Below are positions 25,030 through 34,045 of a DNA stretch of 64,000 bases, one piece after another (positions within the stretch are counted from its first letter, which is position 1; each line of letters starts with the position of its first letter). The translations under genes were made by a program, and so were the position numbers. This stretch comes from Streptomyces sp. ATexAB-D23 (lineage in GTDB: Bacteria > Actinomycetota > Actinomycetes > Streptomycetales > Streptomycetaceae). The stretch is taken from the NCBI RefSeq assembly GCF_000373645.1, contig NZ_KB892003.1, positions 130,780 to 194,779 on the forward strand, written 5' to 3'. Under the pieces are notes generated by a model. That model was not told where the DNA came from. It made no database searches and worked only from the letters and a program-made list of their open reading frames with translations.

Positions 25030-26100
25030 TCAGAAGCGGTCCACGTCCGTCACGGCTCGGGCGAAGGCGTCGGGTGCCTCCTGCGGGACGTTGTGGCCGA
25101 TGCCCGCCAGCGTGCGGTGGTCGTACGGGCCGGTGAACTGGTGACGGTAGGAAGTCCCGTCATCCGTCGGGGCGAACGGGTCCTGGTCGGCGTCGAGCGT
25201 GATGGTGGGGACGGCGATCGTCGGCATCGTGAACAGCACCCGTTCGTAACGGTCGTAACGGCGCTCACCGTCGGCGAGGCCGAGCCGCCAGCGGTAGTTG
25301 TGGATCACGATGTCCGCGTAGTCGGGGTTCTCGAAGGCCGCGGCCGTGCGCGCGAATGTGGCGTCGTCGAAGTCCCAGGTCGGGGACACGGTGTCCCAGA
25401 CCAGCCGGCACAGCTCGGGCCGGGTCTTCTCGTCCTTCATGGCGCTGCGCCCCCGCTCCGTGGCGAAGTAGTACTGATACCACCAGGTGTGCTCCGCCTT
25501 TGGGGCCAGAGGGGTCTTCTGGGCCTCCACATCGGTGATGAGGTATCCGCTCACCGATACGAGCGCCTTGACGCGCTCGGGCCACAGGACCGCCATGATG
25601 TCGGCGGTGCGCGACCCCCAGTCGAAGCCGGCCAGCACGGCCTTCTCGATCTTGAGCGCGTCCATCAGCGCGATGATGTCGAGGGCGACCGCCGACTGCT
25701 GGGCGTTGCGGAAGGTACGGGAGGAAAGGAAGCGCGTCGAGCCGTGGCCGCGCAGGTAGGGGACGATCACTCGGTACCCCTGGGAGGCGAGGAGGGGCGC
25801 CACATCGACGTAGCTGTGGATGTCGTAGGGCCAGCCGTGCAGACAGATGACCACGGGGCCGTGGGCCGGTCCTGCCTCGGCGTAGCCCACGTTCAGCAGA
25901 CCTGCCCTGACGTGCTTCAGCTCGCCGAAGGACGTGTGGCCGCCGGCAGTCGTCGGGCGCACCGCCGGCGCCGGAGCCCCGCTTCCCGTCCGTGAGACGG
26001 CCGAGGCGGCCGGTGCTGTCCGGAGCCCGGCAGCCATGGAAGCGGCTGCCGCGCCGGTGCCGAGACCGACGGCCGTGCCGAAACTGCGCCTGTTGATCAT
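25030..26100 (-). CDS. Tat-exported alpha/beta hydrolase, epoxide-hydrolase-like
   Basis: A 356-residue enzyme. The N-terminus NRRSFGTAVGLGTGAAAASMAAG is a twin-arginine signal, so it is folded before export. The hydrolase core has HGWPYDIHSY (oxyanion), the nucleophile elbow GFDWGSR with Asp as nucleophile, and His in GIGHNVPQEAPDAF. An Asp nucleophile points to the epoxide hydrolase/haloalkane dehalogenase branch. The ATG at 26100 has GGAGG six bases upstream. It is divergent from a tetR gene that may control it. Confidence 0.87.
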   Translation of the reverse strand: MINRRSFGTAVGLGTGAAAASMAAGLRTAPAASAVSRTGSGAPAPAVRPTTAGGHTSFGELKHVRAGLLNVGYAEAGPAHGPVVICLHGWPYDIHSYVDVAPLLASQGYRVIVPYLRGHGSTRFLSSRTFRNAQQSAVALDIIALMDALKIEKAVLAGFDWGSRTADIMAVLWPERVKALVSVSGYLITDVEAQKTPLAPKAEHTWWYQYYFATERGRSAMKDEKTRPELCRLVWDTVSPTWDFDDATFARTAAAFENPDYADIVIHNYRWRLGLADGERRYDRYERVLFTMPTIAVPTITLDADQDPFAPTDDGTSYRHQFTGPYDHRTLAGIGHNVPQEAPDAFARAVTDVDRF

Positions 26101-26299
26101 GCGAAACCTCCGTCGTGCGCGGGCCGAAAGAGACCGTGGACCTATGCGGACCCAAGGGTCCACTTGGTGTTCACAGCGTAAACGGGTCCGGACCGTGGGT
26201 GGTTCCCCGCCGCGCGACGCATTTCCGCCGGCTTTCCACCGGGCCCGAACAGACGGGGCCCGACGGCTGCCGCGAAGCGGGAACGGGCACAATGGGCGG

Positions 26300-26878
26300 G
26301 TGAGTTCCGCAGAGACGAGTCCCCGCCCCGGTGCGTCGGGTACGCCCTTGCGCAGGGCCGACGCCCGCCGCAACCACGAGCGGGTCTTCGCGGCGGCGCT
26401 CGACGTCTTCCAGGAATCCGGCCTCCAGGGCACCGTTCCGCAGATCGCCGAGCGCGCCGACGTGGGCAAGGCGACCGTCTACCGCAGCTACCCCACCAAG
26501 GACGACCTCGTCGCGGCCGCCGTGAACCACCGGCTGACGGAGCTGGAGCGGGTGACGGCCGCCGCGCTGAGCGAGGCGGACCCGTACCGGGCCTTCGCCG
26601 ACTACGTGCTCCGCCTCTTCGAGGCGCTCGCCGGGGACCGGCTGCTGTCGGAGGTCCTCGCCGACGCCGGCGTCCGGAACGGCTCCGGACTGCTGATCCA
26701 GCTGTCGGAGCTGATGGAGGCGGCCAAGGCCACCGGGAAGGTCCGGGCTGACGCCTCGGTGCTCGATCTGCGCATCGTGCTCTGCGGCCTCGCCGTCCAG
26801 CTGATCAGGATCGCCGACCGGGACCCCGCACTCTGGCGCCGGTACGGCGAACTGACCCTCCAGGCACTGCGCCCCTGA
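26300..26878 (+). CDS. TetR-family transcriptional regulator
   Basis: A 192-residue regulator with HTH TVPQIAERADVGKATVYRSYPTKDDLVAAAV at residues about 35-65 and an all-helical ligand domain. The GTG at 26300 is the likely start. CACAAT at 26288-26293 would be a -10 box only six bases ahead, so the mRNA may be leaderless. It is divergent from the Tat-exported hydrolase, 199 bases away. An imperfect hairpin after the stop (GCCGGTCC at 26891, GGACCGGC at 26921) may end transcription. Confidence 0.87.
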   Translation: MSSAETSPRPGASGTPLRRADARRNHERVFAAALDVFQESGLQGTVPQIAERADVGKATVYRSYPTKDDLVAAAVNHRLTELERVTAAALSEADPYRAFADYVLRLFEALAGDRLLSEVLADAGVRNGSGLLIQLSELMEAAKATGKVRADASVLDLRIVLCGLAVQLIRIADRDPALWRRYGELTLQALRP

Positions 26879-26929
26879 CCGCACCCGGGAGCCGGTCCGG
26901 CCGACCGCACACGCGGCCCGGGACCGGCG

Positions 26930-27730
26930 TCACTCCTTCAGGCCGTAGAAGCGCATGGCCGAATTGGGGGTGAAGCCGATCCGCGGATACACCGGCGCCC
27001 CCGCGGCGGTCGCGTGCAGCGTGGCACGGGTCAGGCCGGTCGCCCTGGCACCCTCGTACAGCGCCTTGCGCGTCACCGCCTCCCCGTACCCCCGGCGCTC
27101 CCACCGCGGATCGGTGGCGACGAGCACCACGAAGAGACGGCCCTGTGCCTCCACGGTCGCCGCACACGTCACGGGTACGCCCTGCCGCAGTCCCAGGTAG
27201 GCGTGCACCCCGCTCTTCCACAGCGAGGACCCCGCGATCCCGTCGCGGCCCGCCTCCAGGGGGAACCCGTAGGCGCGCGAGTTGAGGTCGGCGTAGGCGA
27301 GCAGCTGCTCGTCACTGCTCACCCGCACGAACTCCAGCTCGGGATGGGCCGGTTCGGGCAGTGGGAACAGGTTTCCGGCCATACCCGTGCCGGGAAAGGC
27401 GTACGCCAGCCCCGCCCGCTCGGCCGCATCGTCAAGGGCCGCTCGCCCCTCCTCATGGAGGACGTCCTCGAAGACCCACAGGAAGCCGGGCCGCCTCTTC
27501 GCCCGCATGATGTCCGCCGCCTGCCCCATCCGCCGGCCGACGAGGAGCGCGTCCGCGCCGACATCGGTCAGCGTGACGCAGTTCCAGAACGCGAAGCCGC
27601 AGTCGGCCCAGCGGACAGCGATCCCGGGCAGGTCCCGCACGTCCGCGCCCGCGTCCCGGTCGAGCACCATCGTCCGCCAGGCCACGGAGAGCTGCTCCAT
27701 CGATTCGACCGACTCCGCGAGATCCGCCAC
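26930..27730 (-). CDS. GNAT-family N-acetyltransferase
   Basis: A 266-residue protein; the acetyl-CoA site is RLFVVLVATDPRWERRGYGEAVTRKAL near residue 200, followed by GLTRATLHATAAGAPVYPRIGF and the end MRFYGLKE, all GNAT features. The N-terminal half is a second, degenerate GNAT-like lobe. The GTG at 27730 is chosen because GGGAG lies five bases upstream; a GTG at 27733 is too close. The acceptor is unknown. It is divergent from a decayed methyltransferase gene. Confidence 0.8.
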   Translation of the reverse strand: MADLAESVESMEQLSVAWRTMVLDRDAGADVRDLPGIAVRWADCGFAFWNCVTLTDVGADALLVGRRMGQAADIMRAKRRPGFLWVFEDVLHEEGRAALDDAAERAGLAYAFPGTGMAGNLFPLPEPAHPELEFVRVSSDEQLLAYADLNSRAYGFPLEAGRDGIAGSSLWKSGVHAYLGLRQGVPVTCAATVEAQGRLFVVLVATDPRWERRGYGEAVTRKALYEGARATGLTRATLHATAAGAPVYPRIGFTPNSAMRFYGLKE

Positions 27731-27862
27731 CACAACTCCCGAAAGGTATTGAGCGCACAAAGAGCGGGCCGGATGCGGCCCGAGGCCCGCTGTCGCTGGG
27801 ATCATAGGGTCCGTCCGGGAGTTCACGGGGTGGTTCTGTGAACATGTGCACCTTTCGAGGGG

Positions 27863-28605
27863 ATGCCGAGTGGCGCATGCGGAAGGACGGGACGGGGACA
27901 AGGCCGCCGGCAGGGGCGCCGACTGGGCCGTTTCTTCGCCCTGCGCACCCGGGTCTTCGACGACTTCCTGCTGGACCGGGCGGCGGCGGGAACCCGGCAG
28001 GCCGTCATCCTGGGCGCCGGTCTCGACTCCCGCGCCTACCGGCTGGCCCGGCCGCCCGGCTGCACGGTCTTCGAGATCGACCGGGCGGAGGTCCTCGCCT
28101 TCAAACGGACCGTCCTGGACGCGCTGGGCGCCGTACCGCCGGTCCAACGGCACGCGCTCGCGGCGGATATGCGCCACGCCTGGATCGAGCGGCTGATCGC
28201 GGCCGGGTTCGACCCCGGGGCCCCACCAGCTGGGTGGCCGAAGGGCTGCTTCCGTACCTGCCACCCACCGCGGAGCGCGCCCTGATCGACACCGTCGTCG
28301 CGCACAGCGCGGCGGGCAGCGCCCTGGCCTACGAGGTGAAGCACCCGGAGAAGCCGGCCGCGGACACCGTCGACCACCCCCTGCACACGGTGGTGCGCGA
28401 ACGGATCGGCGTCGACCTGTCCGCCCTCTTCAACCGGGAGCCCCGGCCCGATTCGGCGGCCGGCCTCACCGCCCGGGGATGGACCACGACCGTCCGCACA
28501 CCGTTCGACTTCACCCGGGAGTACGGCCGCGGCCCTCTCCCGCAGAACAACGACACGCCGGCCGCCAACCGGTGGATCTTCGCGTCCGCGCCGGCAGGAC
28601 ACTGA
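27863..28605 (+). pseudogene. Frameshifted, N-truncated SAM methyltransferase (LCM/TIGR00027 type)
   Basis: Two reading frames together give a class I methyltransferase. Frame 1 (to about 28215) has FFALRTRVFDDFLLDRAAAG and the SAM motif VILGAGLDSRAYRLARP. Frame 2 (from about 28225) continues with SWVAEGLLPYLPPTAERALIDTV through the C-terminus. They join at the run GGGGCCCC (28217-28224), where one C appears lost. About 90 residues normally ahead of the SAM motif are also missing. An intact paralogue lies at 30551-31519. A sequencing error could explain the frameshift but not the missing N-terminus. Confidence 0.75.
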
Positions 28606-28635
28606 CGCACGGTGAGGAGCGGAGTGTGCCGCCCG

Positions 28636-29541
28636 TCAGGACCGCCGTGCCGGTGGCCCGACCCCGCGCCGCGTACCGGGCTGCTCGCGGGTCCCCGCGT
28701 CGACCGGGGGCTCCGTGTGCGCCTCGGCGCTCTTCGTGTCCGCCCAGAGCCCGGCCAGCAGACGCAGCCCGTCCTCGGCGGGGCTGCCGGCGGCCGCGGA
28801 CAGCACCAGCATCTCGCGGCCCGAGCCGTCCGGAAGCGCGAAGTTCTCCTGGTGCAGCTCCAGCAGCCCGACCAGTGGGTGCCGGTACACCTTGCGTCCA
28901 TGCGTGCGGGCGCGGACGTCCGCACGCGCCCACAGGCGGCGGAAGCGCTCGCTGCCCATCGCCAACTCGCCGATCAGCGAGGCCAGGCGCGTGTCGTCGG
29001 GGTACTTGCCGGCGGCCAGCCGTAAATGCCCGACCGCGTCCAGCGTGCACTGCTCCCACTCCGCGTACAGACCGCGGTCGGTCTCCTCCATGAAGAGGTG
29101 CCGGGCGGTGTTCAGCCCCGGCACCGGCCGCCCGTACAGCAGCCCGGCGAGACGGTTGCCTGCGAGTACGTCCATGCGGTGGTCCATGATCATCGCGGGC
29201 GCGCCGGTCACCAGATCCAGGACGCGCAGCAGCTCCGGCCGGACCCGCCCGCCGGGCGTCCTCGCACGCGGACGGCGTTGTCTGGCCAGCCGGTAGAGAT
29301 GCTCGCGCTCGATCTCGTCGAGGCCGAGGACACGGGCGAGCGCGTCCAGGACCTGCTCGGAGGGCTTGTTCGCCCGGCCCTGCTCCAGGCGTACGTAGTA
29401 GTCGACGCTGACCCCCGACAGGTGCGCGACCTCCTCGCGGCGCAGGCCGTCCACCCGCCGCCGGCTGTCGACGGCGATGCCGGCGGAGGCCGGGTCGACC
29501 CTGGAACGCCGGGTCCGCAGGAATCCCGCCAGATCGTCCAT
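28636..29541 (-). CDS. XRE-family regulator with MmyB-like ligand-binding domain
   Basis: A 301-residue regulator: HTH in LRREEVAHLSGVSVDYYVRLEQGRANKPSEQVLDALARVLGL (residues about 33-75) and a C-terminal PAS-like MLTR domain (VLAGNRLAGLLYGRPVPGLNTARHLF, ...KVYRHPLVGLLELHQENFAL). This family usually represses a divergent oxidoreductase gene. Here the neighbour at 29683 is a quinone reductase, 141 bases away, which fits. Ligand unknown. Confidence 0.88.
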   Translation of the reverse strand: MDDLAGFLRTRRSRVDPASAGIAVDSRRRVDGLRREEVAHLSGVSVDYYVRLEQGRANKPSEQVLDALARVLGLDEIEREHLYRLARQRRPRARTPGGRVRPELLRVLDLVTGAPAMIMDHRMDVLAGNRLAGLLYGRPVPGLNTARHLFMEETDRGLYAEWEQCTLDAVGHLRLAAGKYPDDTRLASLIGELAMGSERFRRLWARADVRARTHGRKVYRHPLVGLLELHQENFALPDGSGREMLVLSAAAGSPAEDGLRLLAGLWADTKSAEAHTEPPVDAGTREQPGTRRGVGPPARRS

Positions 29542-29682
29542 GCCTCCCAGTATGGCCTCGGCCGGGCCCCGCGAAGGTGGCCCTGCCGATACCAGGAAGT
29601 CCCGCCCTACGGAAGAAGCGTCCCTGAACGCCGTACGCCGTGGGCCCCAGGATCGAGAGCAACCGATCCCGAGGAGTTCCCC

Positions 29683-30501
29683 GTGAAGACGCTGATCGTC
29701 CACGCCCACCCCGAGCCGAAGTCGCTGAACGGCTCGCTGAAGGACCTCGCGGTGTCCACCCTGGAGGCAGCCGGGCACGAGGTGCGGGTGAGCGACCTGT
29801 ACGCGATGAACTGGAAGGCGGTCGTCGACGCCACGGACTACGGCCCCGACGCCTCGGACCCGCTGAGGGTGGCCCGCGACTCCGGCCGCGCCTTCGACGC
29901 CGGGACGCTCACCGCGGACGTACGCGACGAGCAGGAGAAGCTGCTGTGGGCCGACACCGTCATCTTCCAGTTCCCGCTGTGGTGGTACACGATGCCCGCG
30001 ATCCTGAAGGGCTGGGTGGACCGGGTGTTCACCTACCACTTCGCGTACGGCGTCGGCGAGCACAGCGACACCAAGTACGGCGAGCGCTACGGCGAGGGCA
30101 CCCTAGCGGGCAGGCGGGCCCTGCTGTCGGTGACCATCGGCGGCCTGGAACCGCACTATGGCGCCCGCGGCATCAACGGACCCGTCGAGGACCTGCTCTT
30201 CCCGATCCAGCACGGCATCCTCCACTACCCGGGACTCGACGTACTGCCTCCGTTCGTGCTGTACGGCACCGACCGGATGACCGCCGACGACTACCCGGCG
30301 GCGGCCGAGGCCTGGGAGCAGCGCCTGCGCACTCTGGAGGCGACCGAACCGATCCCGTTCCGCCGGCAGAACTTCGGCGACTACGAGATCCCCTCCCTGC
30401 GCCTGAAGGAGGGCGTGGAGCCGGCCGGCCGGACCGGCTTCGGCCTGCACGTGCGCCCAGGCGCGACGACGACGGCACCGGGCACCCCCGGCGCCCGATG
30501 A
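29683..30501 (+). CDS. NAD(P)H:quinone reductase-like flavodoxin-fold protein
   Basis: A 272-residue enzyme of the NQO1/MdaB flavodoxin-like fold. The FMN/FAD phosphate loop follows the first strand (KTLIVHAHPEPKSLNGSLKD), and IFQFPLWWYTMPAILKGWVDRVFTYHFAYG is the family signature. It probably makes two-electron reductions of quinones or similar oxidants. The GTG at 29683 has GAGGAG six bases upstream. It is paired with the divergent MmyB-like regulator. Confidence 0.88.
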   Translation: MKTLIVHAHPEPKSLNGSLKDLAVSTLEAAGHEVRVSDLYAMNWKAVVDATDYGPDASDPLRVARDSGRAFDAGTLTADVRDEQEKLLWADTVIFQFPLWWYTMPAILKGWVDRVFTYHFAYGVGEHSDTKYGERYGEGTLAGRRALLSVTIGGLEPHYGARGINGPVEDLLFPIQHGILHYPGLDVLPPFVLYGTDRMTADDYPAAAEAWEQRLRTLEATEPIPFRRQNFGDYEIPSLRLKEGVEPAGRTGFGLHVRPGATTTAPGTPGAR

Positions 30502-30550
30502 CCGTGCCCTGATCCGAAGGCGCGGAGGGTGGTCGTGCGCCGCAGGTGCG

Positions 30551-31519
30551 TCACTGCCGGAGCTTGTGCGCGAACACCCACCGGTTCCCTTCCAGCGCGT
30601 CGTCCGGCTCGGGGAGCGGGCCGCGTCCGTGTGCGCGGGTGAAGTCGAACGGGGTGTGCACCGACGCGGACCAGCCCCTGGCCGTGAGGTCGCCCGCCGA
30701 GTCGGGCCGCGGTCCCTTGTCGAAGAGGCGGAGCAGGTCGATGCCGATCTCCTCCCGCGTCGCCGTGTAGATCGCACTGTCCCGGTAGGCCAGCAGATCC
30801 GCCTCCAGTTTCGCTTCGAAGGCCAGCGCGCTGCCGCTCACGGTCAACCGGTCCACGGTGTCGACGAGAGCTGTCTCGACGGCGCTCGGCAGGTAGAAGA
30901 GCAGCCCCTCGGCCAGCCAGACGCTCGGCGCGGCCGGATCGAAGCCCGCCGAGGTCAGCGCGGTGACCCAGTCGTCACGCAGATCCACCGCAACGGGCAC
31001 GCGCTTCACCTTCGGGGCGGCCGGCAGGCCCGTGAGCACCCGGTGCTTGAAGTCCAGCACACCCGCCCGGTCGACCTCGAAGACCGCGCAGTCCGACGCC
31101 CAGCCCAGCCGGAAGGCCCGCGTGTCCAGCCCCGCTCCCAGCAGCACCACCTGGCGGGTTCCCGCACCGACGGCCCCGAGGAGGAAGTCGTCCAGGACCC
31201 TGGTGCGCAGGCCGAAGTAGCGGGCGAACCGCCCCCACAACGCGTTGCGGTCCCCGTCCGGCACCTGCTCGATCCGCACCGGCCAGTCCGCGCACGCCGG
31301 CGCCGCGCGCACGAAGTGTTCCGCGTAGACGTCCTGAGCCAGGCTGTCGTGCCGGTGGGTCTCGATCGCCCGCGCCGCGGCCACCAGGAGCGCGGTGAGA
31401 CCCACGCCCCCGTCGACTCCTCCCGCATCCGCGTTCCCCGGCGCCGGGCCGCCGGCCATGTCCGCGCCGGGATCGCGGTCGGGCTGCGGTGAGTCCGTGG
31501 TGCTGATCGCCTCGTTCAT
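30551..31519 (-). CDS. SAM-dependent methyltransferase, leucine-carboxyl-methyltransferase family
   Basis: A 322-residue methyltransferase. The SAM-binding motif VVLLGAGLDTRAFRLGWASDCAVFEVD is near residue 145, and SVWLAEGLLFYLPSAVETALVDTV is the second family motif. The leucine-carboxyl-methyltransferase (PPM) group often esterifies carboxylates, though many bacterial members are unassigned. Its ATG overlaps the alcohol dehydrogenase stop (ATGA). It is the last gene of the furan-type operon, where it could esterify a furan carboxylate; that is inference. Confidence 0.87.
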   Translation of the reverse strand: MNEAISTTDSPQPDRDPGADMAGGPAPGNADAGGVDGGVGLTALLVAAARAIETHRHDSLAQDVYAEHFVRAAPACADWPVRIEQVPDGDRNALWGRFARYFGLRTRVLDDFLLGAVGAGTRQVVLLGAGLDTRAFRLGWASDCAVFEVDRAGVLDFKHRVLTGLPAAPKVKRVPVAVDLRDDWVTALTSAGFDPAAPSVWLAEGLLFYLPSAVETALVDTVDRLTVSGSALAFEAKLEADLLAYRDSAIYTATREEIGIDLLRLFDKGPRPDSAGDLTARGWSASVHTPFDFTRAHGRGPLPEPDDALEGNRWVFAHKLRQ

Positions 31520-32628
31520 CGGCTTCTTCCCTCCGGGAGCAGGACGGGTTTGACGACGCGGCCCGCGTCGCAGTCGCGTTCGGCCTCGTTGATGTCGGCC
31601 AGTGGGTAGGTGCGGATCAGCTGGTCGAAGGGGAAGCGTCCGGCCTGCCACAACCCGGTCAGCACGGGTATCAGCAGCCCGGGTACGGCGTCCCCTTCGC
31701 AGATGTGGCGGATGCCGCGGCCCCGGTCCAGCGTTCCCGGTTCGAGCGGCAGCGGGGTGTGCAGCCGCGCCACCAGGCCGAGCGTGCCGGTGGGGCACAG
31801 GGCGCGGAGCGCGTCGTTGATGAGCGGGGGCGACGCCGTCGTGTCCAGCGCGTACCGCGCGCCGCCGCCGGTCAGCCGCCGGATCCGCTCGGGCAGCCCC
31901 GCCTCGTCGGCGTGCAGCGCGACCGCGCCGAATCGTTCCGCCAGAGCGAGCCGTCGCGGATGCCGGTCCACGGCCACGGCCGACGCGCCGCCGGCTCCGG
32001 CGGCCATCACGGCGGCCAGTCCCACCGCCCCCGCGCCGAGGACCACCAGCGTGTCACCGGGGCCGGCACGGAAGGTGTTCAGCACGGCCCCGGCCCCGGT
32101 GAGGAAGCCGCAGCCGAGCGGTCCGAGCAGTTCGAGGGGGAGCGCTGGGTCGACCCGGACGGCGTTGCGGGCCGGGACCAGCGCGTACTGGGCGAACGAG
32201 GACTGGCCGAACCAGCGCGGGGCCAGGGCCCGGCCGGCCGTGTCGGTGAGCCGGGGCGCGTCCTCCTCGCGGCCCCCGAAGAGGTTGAGCCGGGCGAAGG
32301 AGTCGCAGTACGCGGGGGCGGCGCCCAGGCAGTTGCGGCAGTGCCCGCAGGAGTCGAAGCTCAGCACGACGTGGTCGCCGACGCCGACCGAGGCGTCAGG
32401 GCCGCCGCCCGTGCGCACCACGACCCCGGCCCCCTCGTGACCGAGGACCGCGGGCAACGGGCTGCGGCCGGCCGACCGCCGGACGGCCAGATCGGTCCGG
32501 CACATCCCGCAGCCCGCGATCTCGACCAGGATCTCGCCGGCGGCGGGCTCCGTACCGAGGGCCACCTCCTCGACCGCGAAGGGGCCTTCGTACGAGCGGA
32601 GCACGGCCGCCCGGAAACGCGTCGTCAT
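31516..32628 (-). CDS. Zinc-dependent alcohol dehydrogenase, benzyl-alcohol-type
   Basis: A 370-residue MDR enzyme. Catalytic zinc ligands: Cys in GCGMCRTD, His in LGHEGAG and Cys in LGCGFLTGAGAVLN. Structural zinc: the Cys cluster in SCGHCRNCLGAAPAYC. The NAD-binding motif is VVLGAGAVGLAAV. The pattern is close to aryl-alcohol dehydrogenases, suited to an aromatic CH2OH group such as a hydroxymethylfuran. It overlaps the aldehyde dehydrogenase upstream by four bases (ATGA) and the methyltransferase downstream, so all are cotranslated. Confidence 0.88.
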   Translation of the reverse strand: MTTRFRAAVLRSYEGPFAVEEVALGTEPAAGEILVEIAGCGMCRTDLAVRRSAGRSPLPAVLGHEGAGVVVRTGGGPDASVGVGDHVVLSFDSCGHCRNCLGAAPAYCDSFARLNLFGGREEDAPRLTDTAGRALAPRWFGQSSFAQYALVPARNAVRVDPALPLELLGPLGCGFLTGAGAVLNTFRAGPGDTLVVLGAGAVGLAAVMAAGAGGASAVAVDRHPRRLALAERFGAVALHADEAGLPERIRRLTGGGARYALDTTASPPLINDALRALCPTGTLGLVARLHTPLPLEPGTLDRGRGIRHICEGDAVPGLLIPVLTGLWQAGRFPFDQLIRTYPLADINEAERDCDAGRVVKPVLLPEGRSR

Positions 32629-34037
32629 GTTCGCTCCGGGCGGTGGACGACGAACGGCCGGAGGTTGCCGTACAGACCCCACGGTCCGCCCGCGACGCCG
32701 ACACCGCTGTCCCCGATGCCGGCGAAGGGCTGGGCGAGGGACAGCTCGGCATGGTGGTTGACCCAGGCCGTGCCGCATTCGAGGCGCTCGGCCACCGCCT
32801 CGGCACGGTCGGGGTCGGTGCCCCACACGGAGCCGCCCAGCCCGAACCCGGTGCCGTTGGCCGCGTCCACGGCTTCGTCGAGACTCCGGTACGGCAGCAC
32901 GGGCAGGACAGGGCCGAACTGTTCCCCGGTCACCACCTCGCTGCCGGGGGAGACGTCGGTGAGGATCGTGGGAGCGAAGAAGTGGCCCGGACCGTCCAGC
33001 CGGTGGCCGCCGGCCGCCGCGCGGGCACCTTCCGCCACGGCCTGCCGGGTGACCTGTTCGACCCGGGCCAGCTGGGGCGCGTTGCTGACCGGGCCCAGCC
33101 GGGTGTCCGGGTCGAGCCCGTTTCCCACGACAACCGCTTTCGCCCGCCCGGCGAGCGCTTCGACCACGTCGGCGTGGAGCCGGGCGGGGACGTACACCCG
33201 CTTGACCGCCATGCAGACCTGCCCGCAGTTGCGGAACGCGGCCCAGAACAGCCGGTCCGCGATCCGCTCCACGTCGACGTCGTCCAGCAGGACGGCGGCG
33301 TCGTTGCCGCCGAGCTCCAGAGTGACCCGGGCGAGCGACACGGCCGCCCCGGCGGCGACGGCCCGCCCGGTGGGCACCGAGCCGGTGAAGGTGACGTGCC
33401 GGATGCCCGGGTGCGACACGAGACGGGCACCGAGCGGTTCACGGCCGGTGACGACGGTCAGTACGTCCTCGGGCAGGGCGGCGGCGAGGACGGAACCCAG
33501 CAGCCGGGTGGCGAGAGGAGTGAACGGGGAGGGTTTGAGGACGACGGTGTTGCCCGCCGCGAGCGCGGGAGCGAACTTCGCCGACGCGAGCTGGAGGGGG
33601 AAGTTCCACGGCACGATCGCGGCGACCGGACCGAGCGGACGCCAGCGGATCTCGCTGCGCACGGGCCGGCCGTCGCTGATCCGCCGCGTCCTTGGGACCA
33701 GGTCCGCGAAGTAGCGCAGCCGCGCAGATGTGCGCGCGATCTCCGCGTACGACTCGGCCAACGGTTTGCCCTGTTCCCGGGTGAGCAGCCGGGCGAGGCC
33801 GTCGCCGGCGGCCTCCACGGCCTCGGCCGCCCGGAGCAGCGCACGGGTCCGTGCGGCGGCGTCGGCGCGCCAGCCGTGCCAGGCCCGGTGGGCCCGGTCG
33901 ACCACGGCGTCCAGCTCGTCCGGGTGCTGGTCGGGGGCCTCGTCGATGGTCTCCCCGGTGGCCGGGTCGAGGACGGGGAAGCGCGCGGACCCGCGTCCGG
34001 GCGCGCGGCCCGGACCGGCCGGATGGGAAGTCGGCAT
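32625..34037 (-). CDS. NAD(P)-dependent aldehyde dehydrogenase
   Basis: A 470-residue ALDH. Features in order: VPWNFPLQLASAKFAPALAAGNTVVLKPS (cofactor and Asn), FTGSVPTGRAVAAGA (Rossmann turn), LELGGNDA (general base Glu) and FRNCGQVCMAVKR (catalytic Cys). It oxidises an aldehyde to the acid. It starts eight bases after the MfnB-like gene and overlaps the alcohol dehydrogenase gene. In this operon the 2-formyl group of the furan made by MfnB is the obvious candidate substrate. Confidence 0.9.
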   Translation of the reverse strand: MPTSHPAGPGRAPGRGSARFPVLDPATGETIDEAPDQHPDELDAVVDRAHRAWHGWRADAAARTRALLRAAEAVEAAGDGLARLLTREQGKPLAESYAEIARTSARLRYFADLVPRTRRISDGRPVRSEIRWRPLGPVAAIVPWNFPLQLASAKFAPALAAGNTVVLKPSPFTPLATRLLGSVLAAALPEDVLTVVTGREPLGARLVSHPGIRHVTFTGSVPTGRAVAAGAAVSLARVTLELGGNDAAVLLDDVDVERIADRLFWAAFRNCGQVCMAVKRVYVPARLHADVVEALAGRAKAVVVGNGLDPDTRLGPVSNAPQLARVEQVTRQAVAEGARAAAGGHRLDGPGHFFAPTILTDVSPGSEVVTGEQFGPVLPVLPYRSLDEAVDAANGTGFGLGGSVWGTDPDRAEAVAERLECGTAWVNHHAELSLAQPFAGIGDSGVGVAGGPWGLYGNLRPFVVHRPERT

Positions 34038-34045
34038 GCCGGCGG

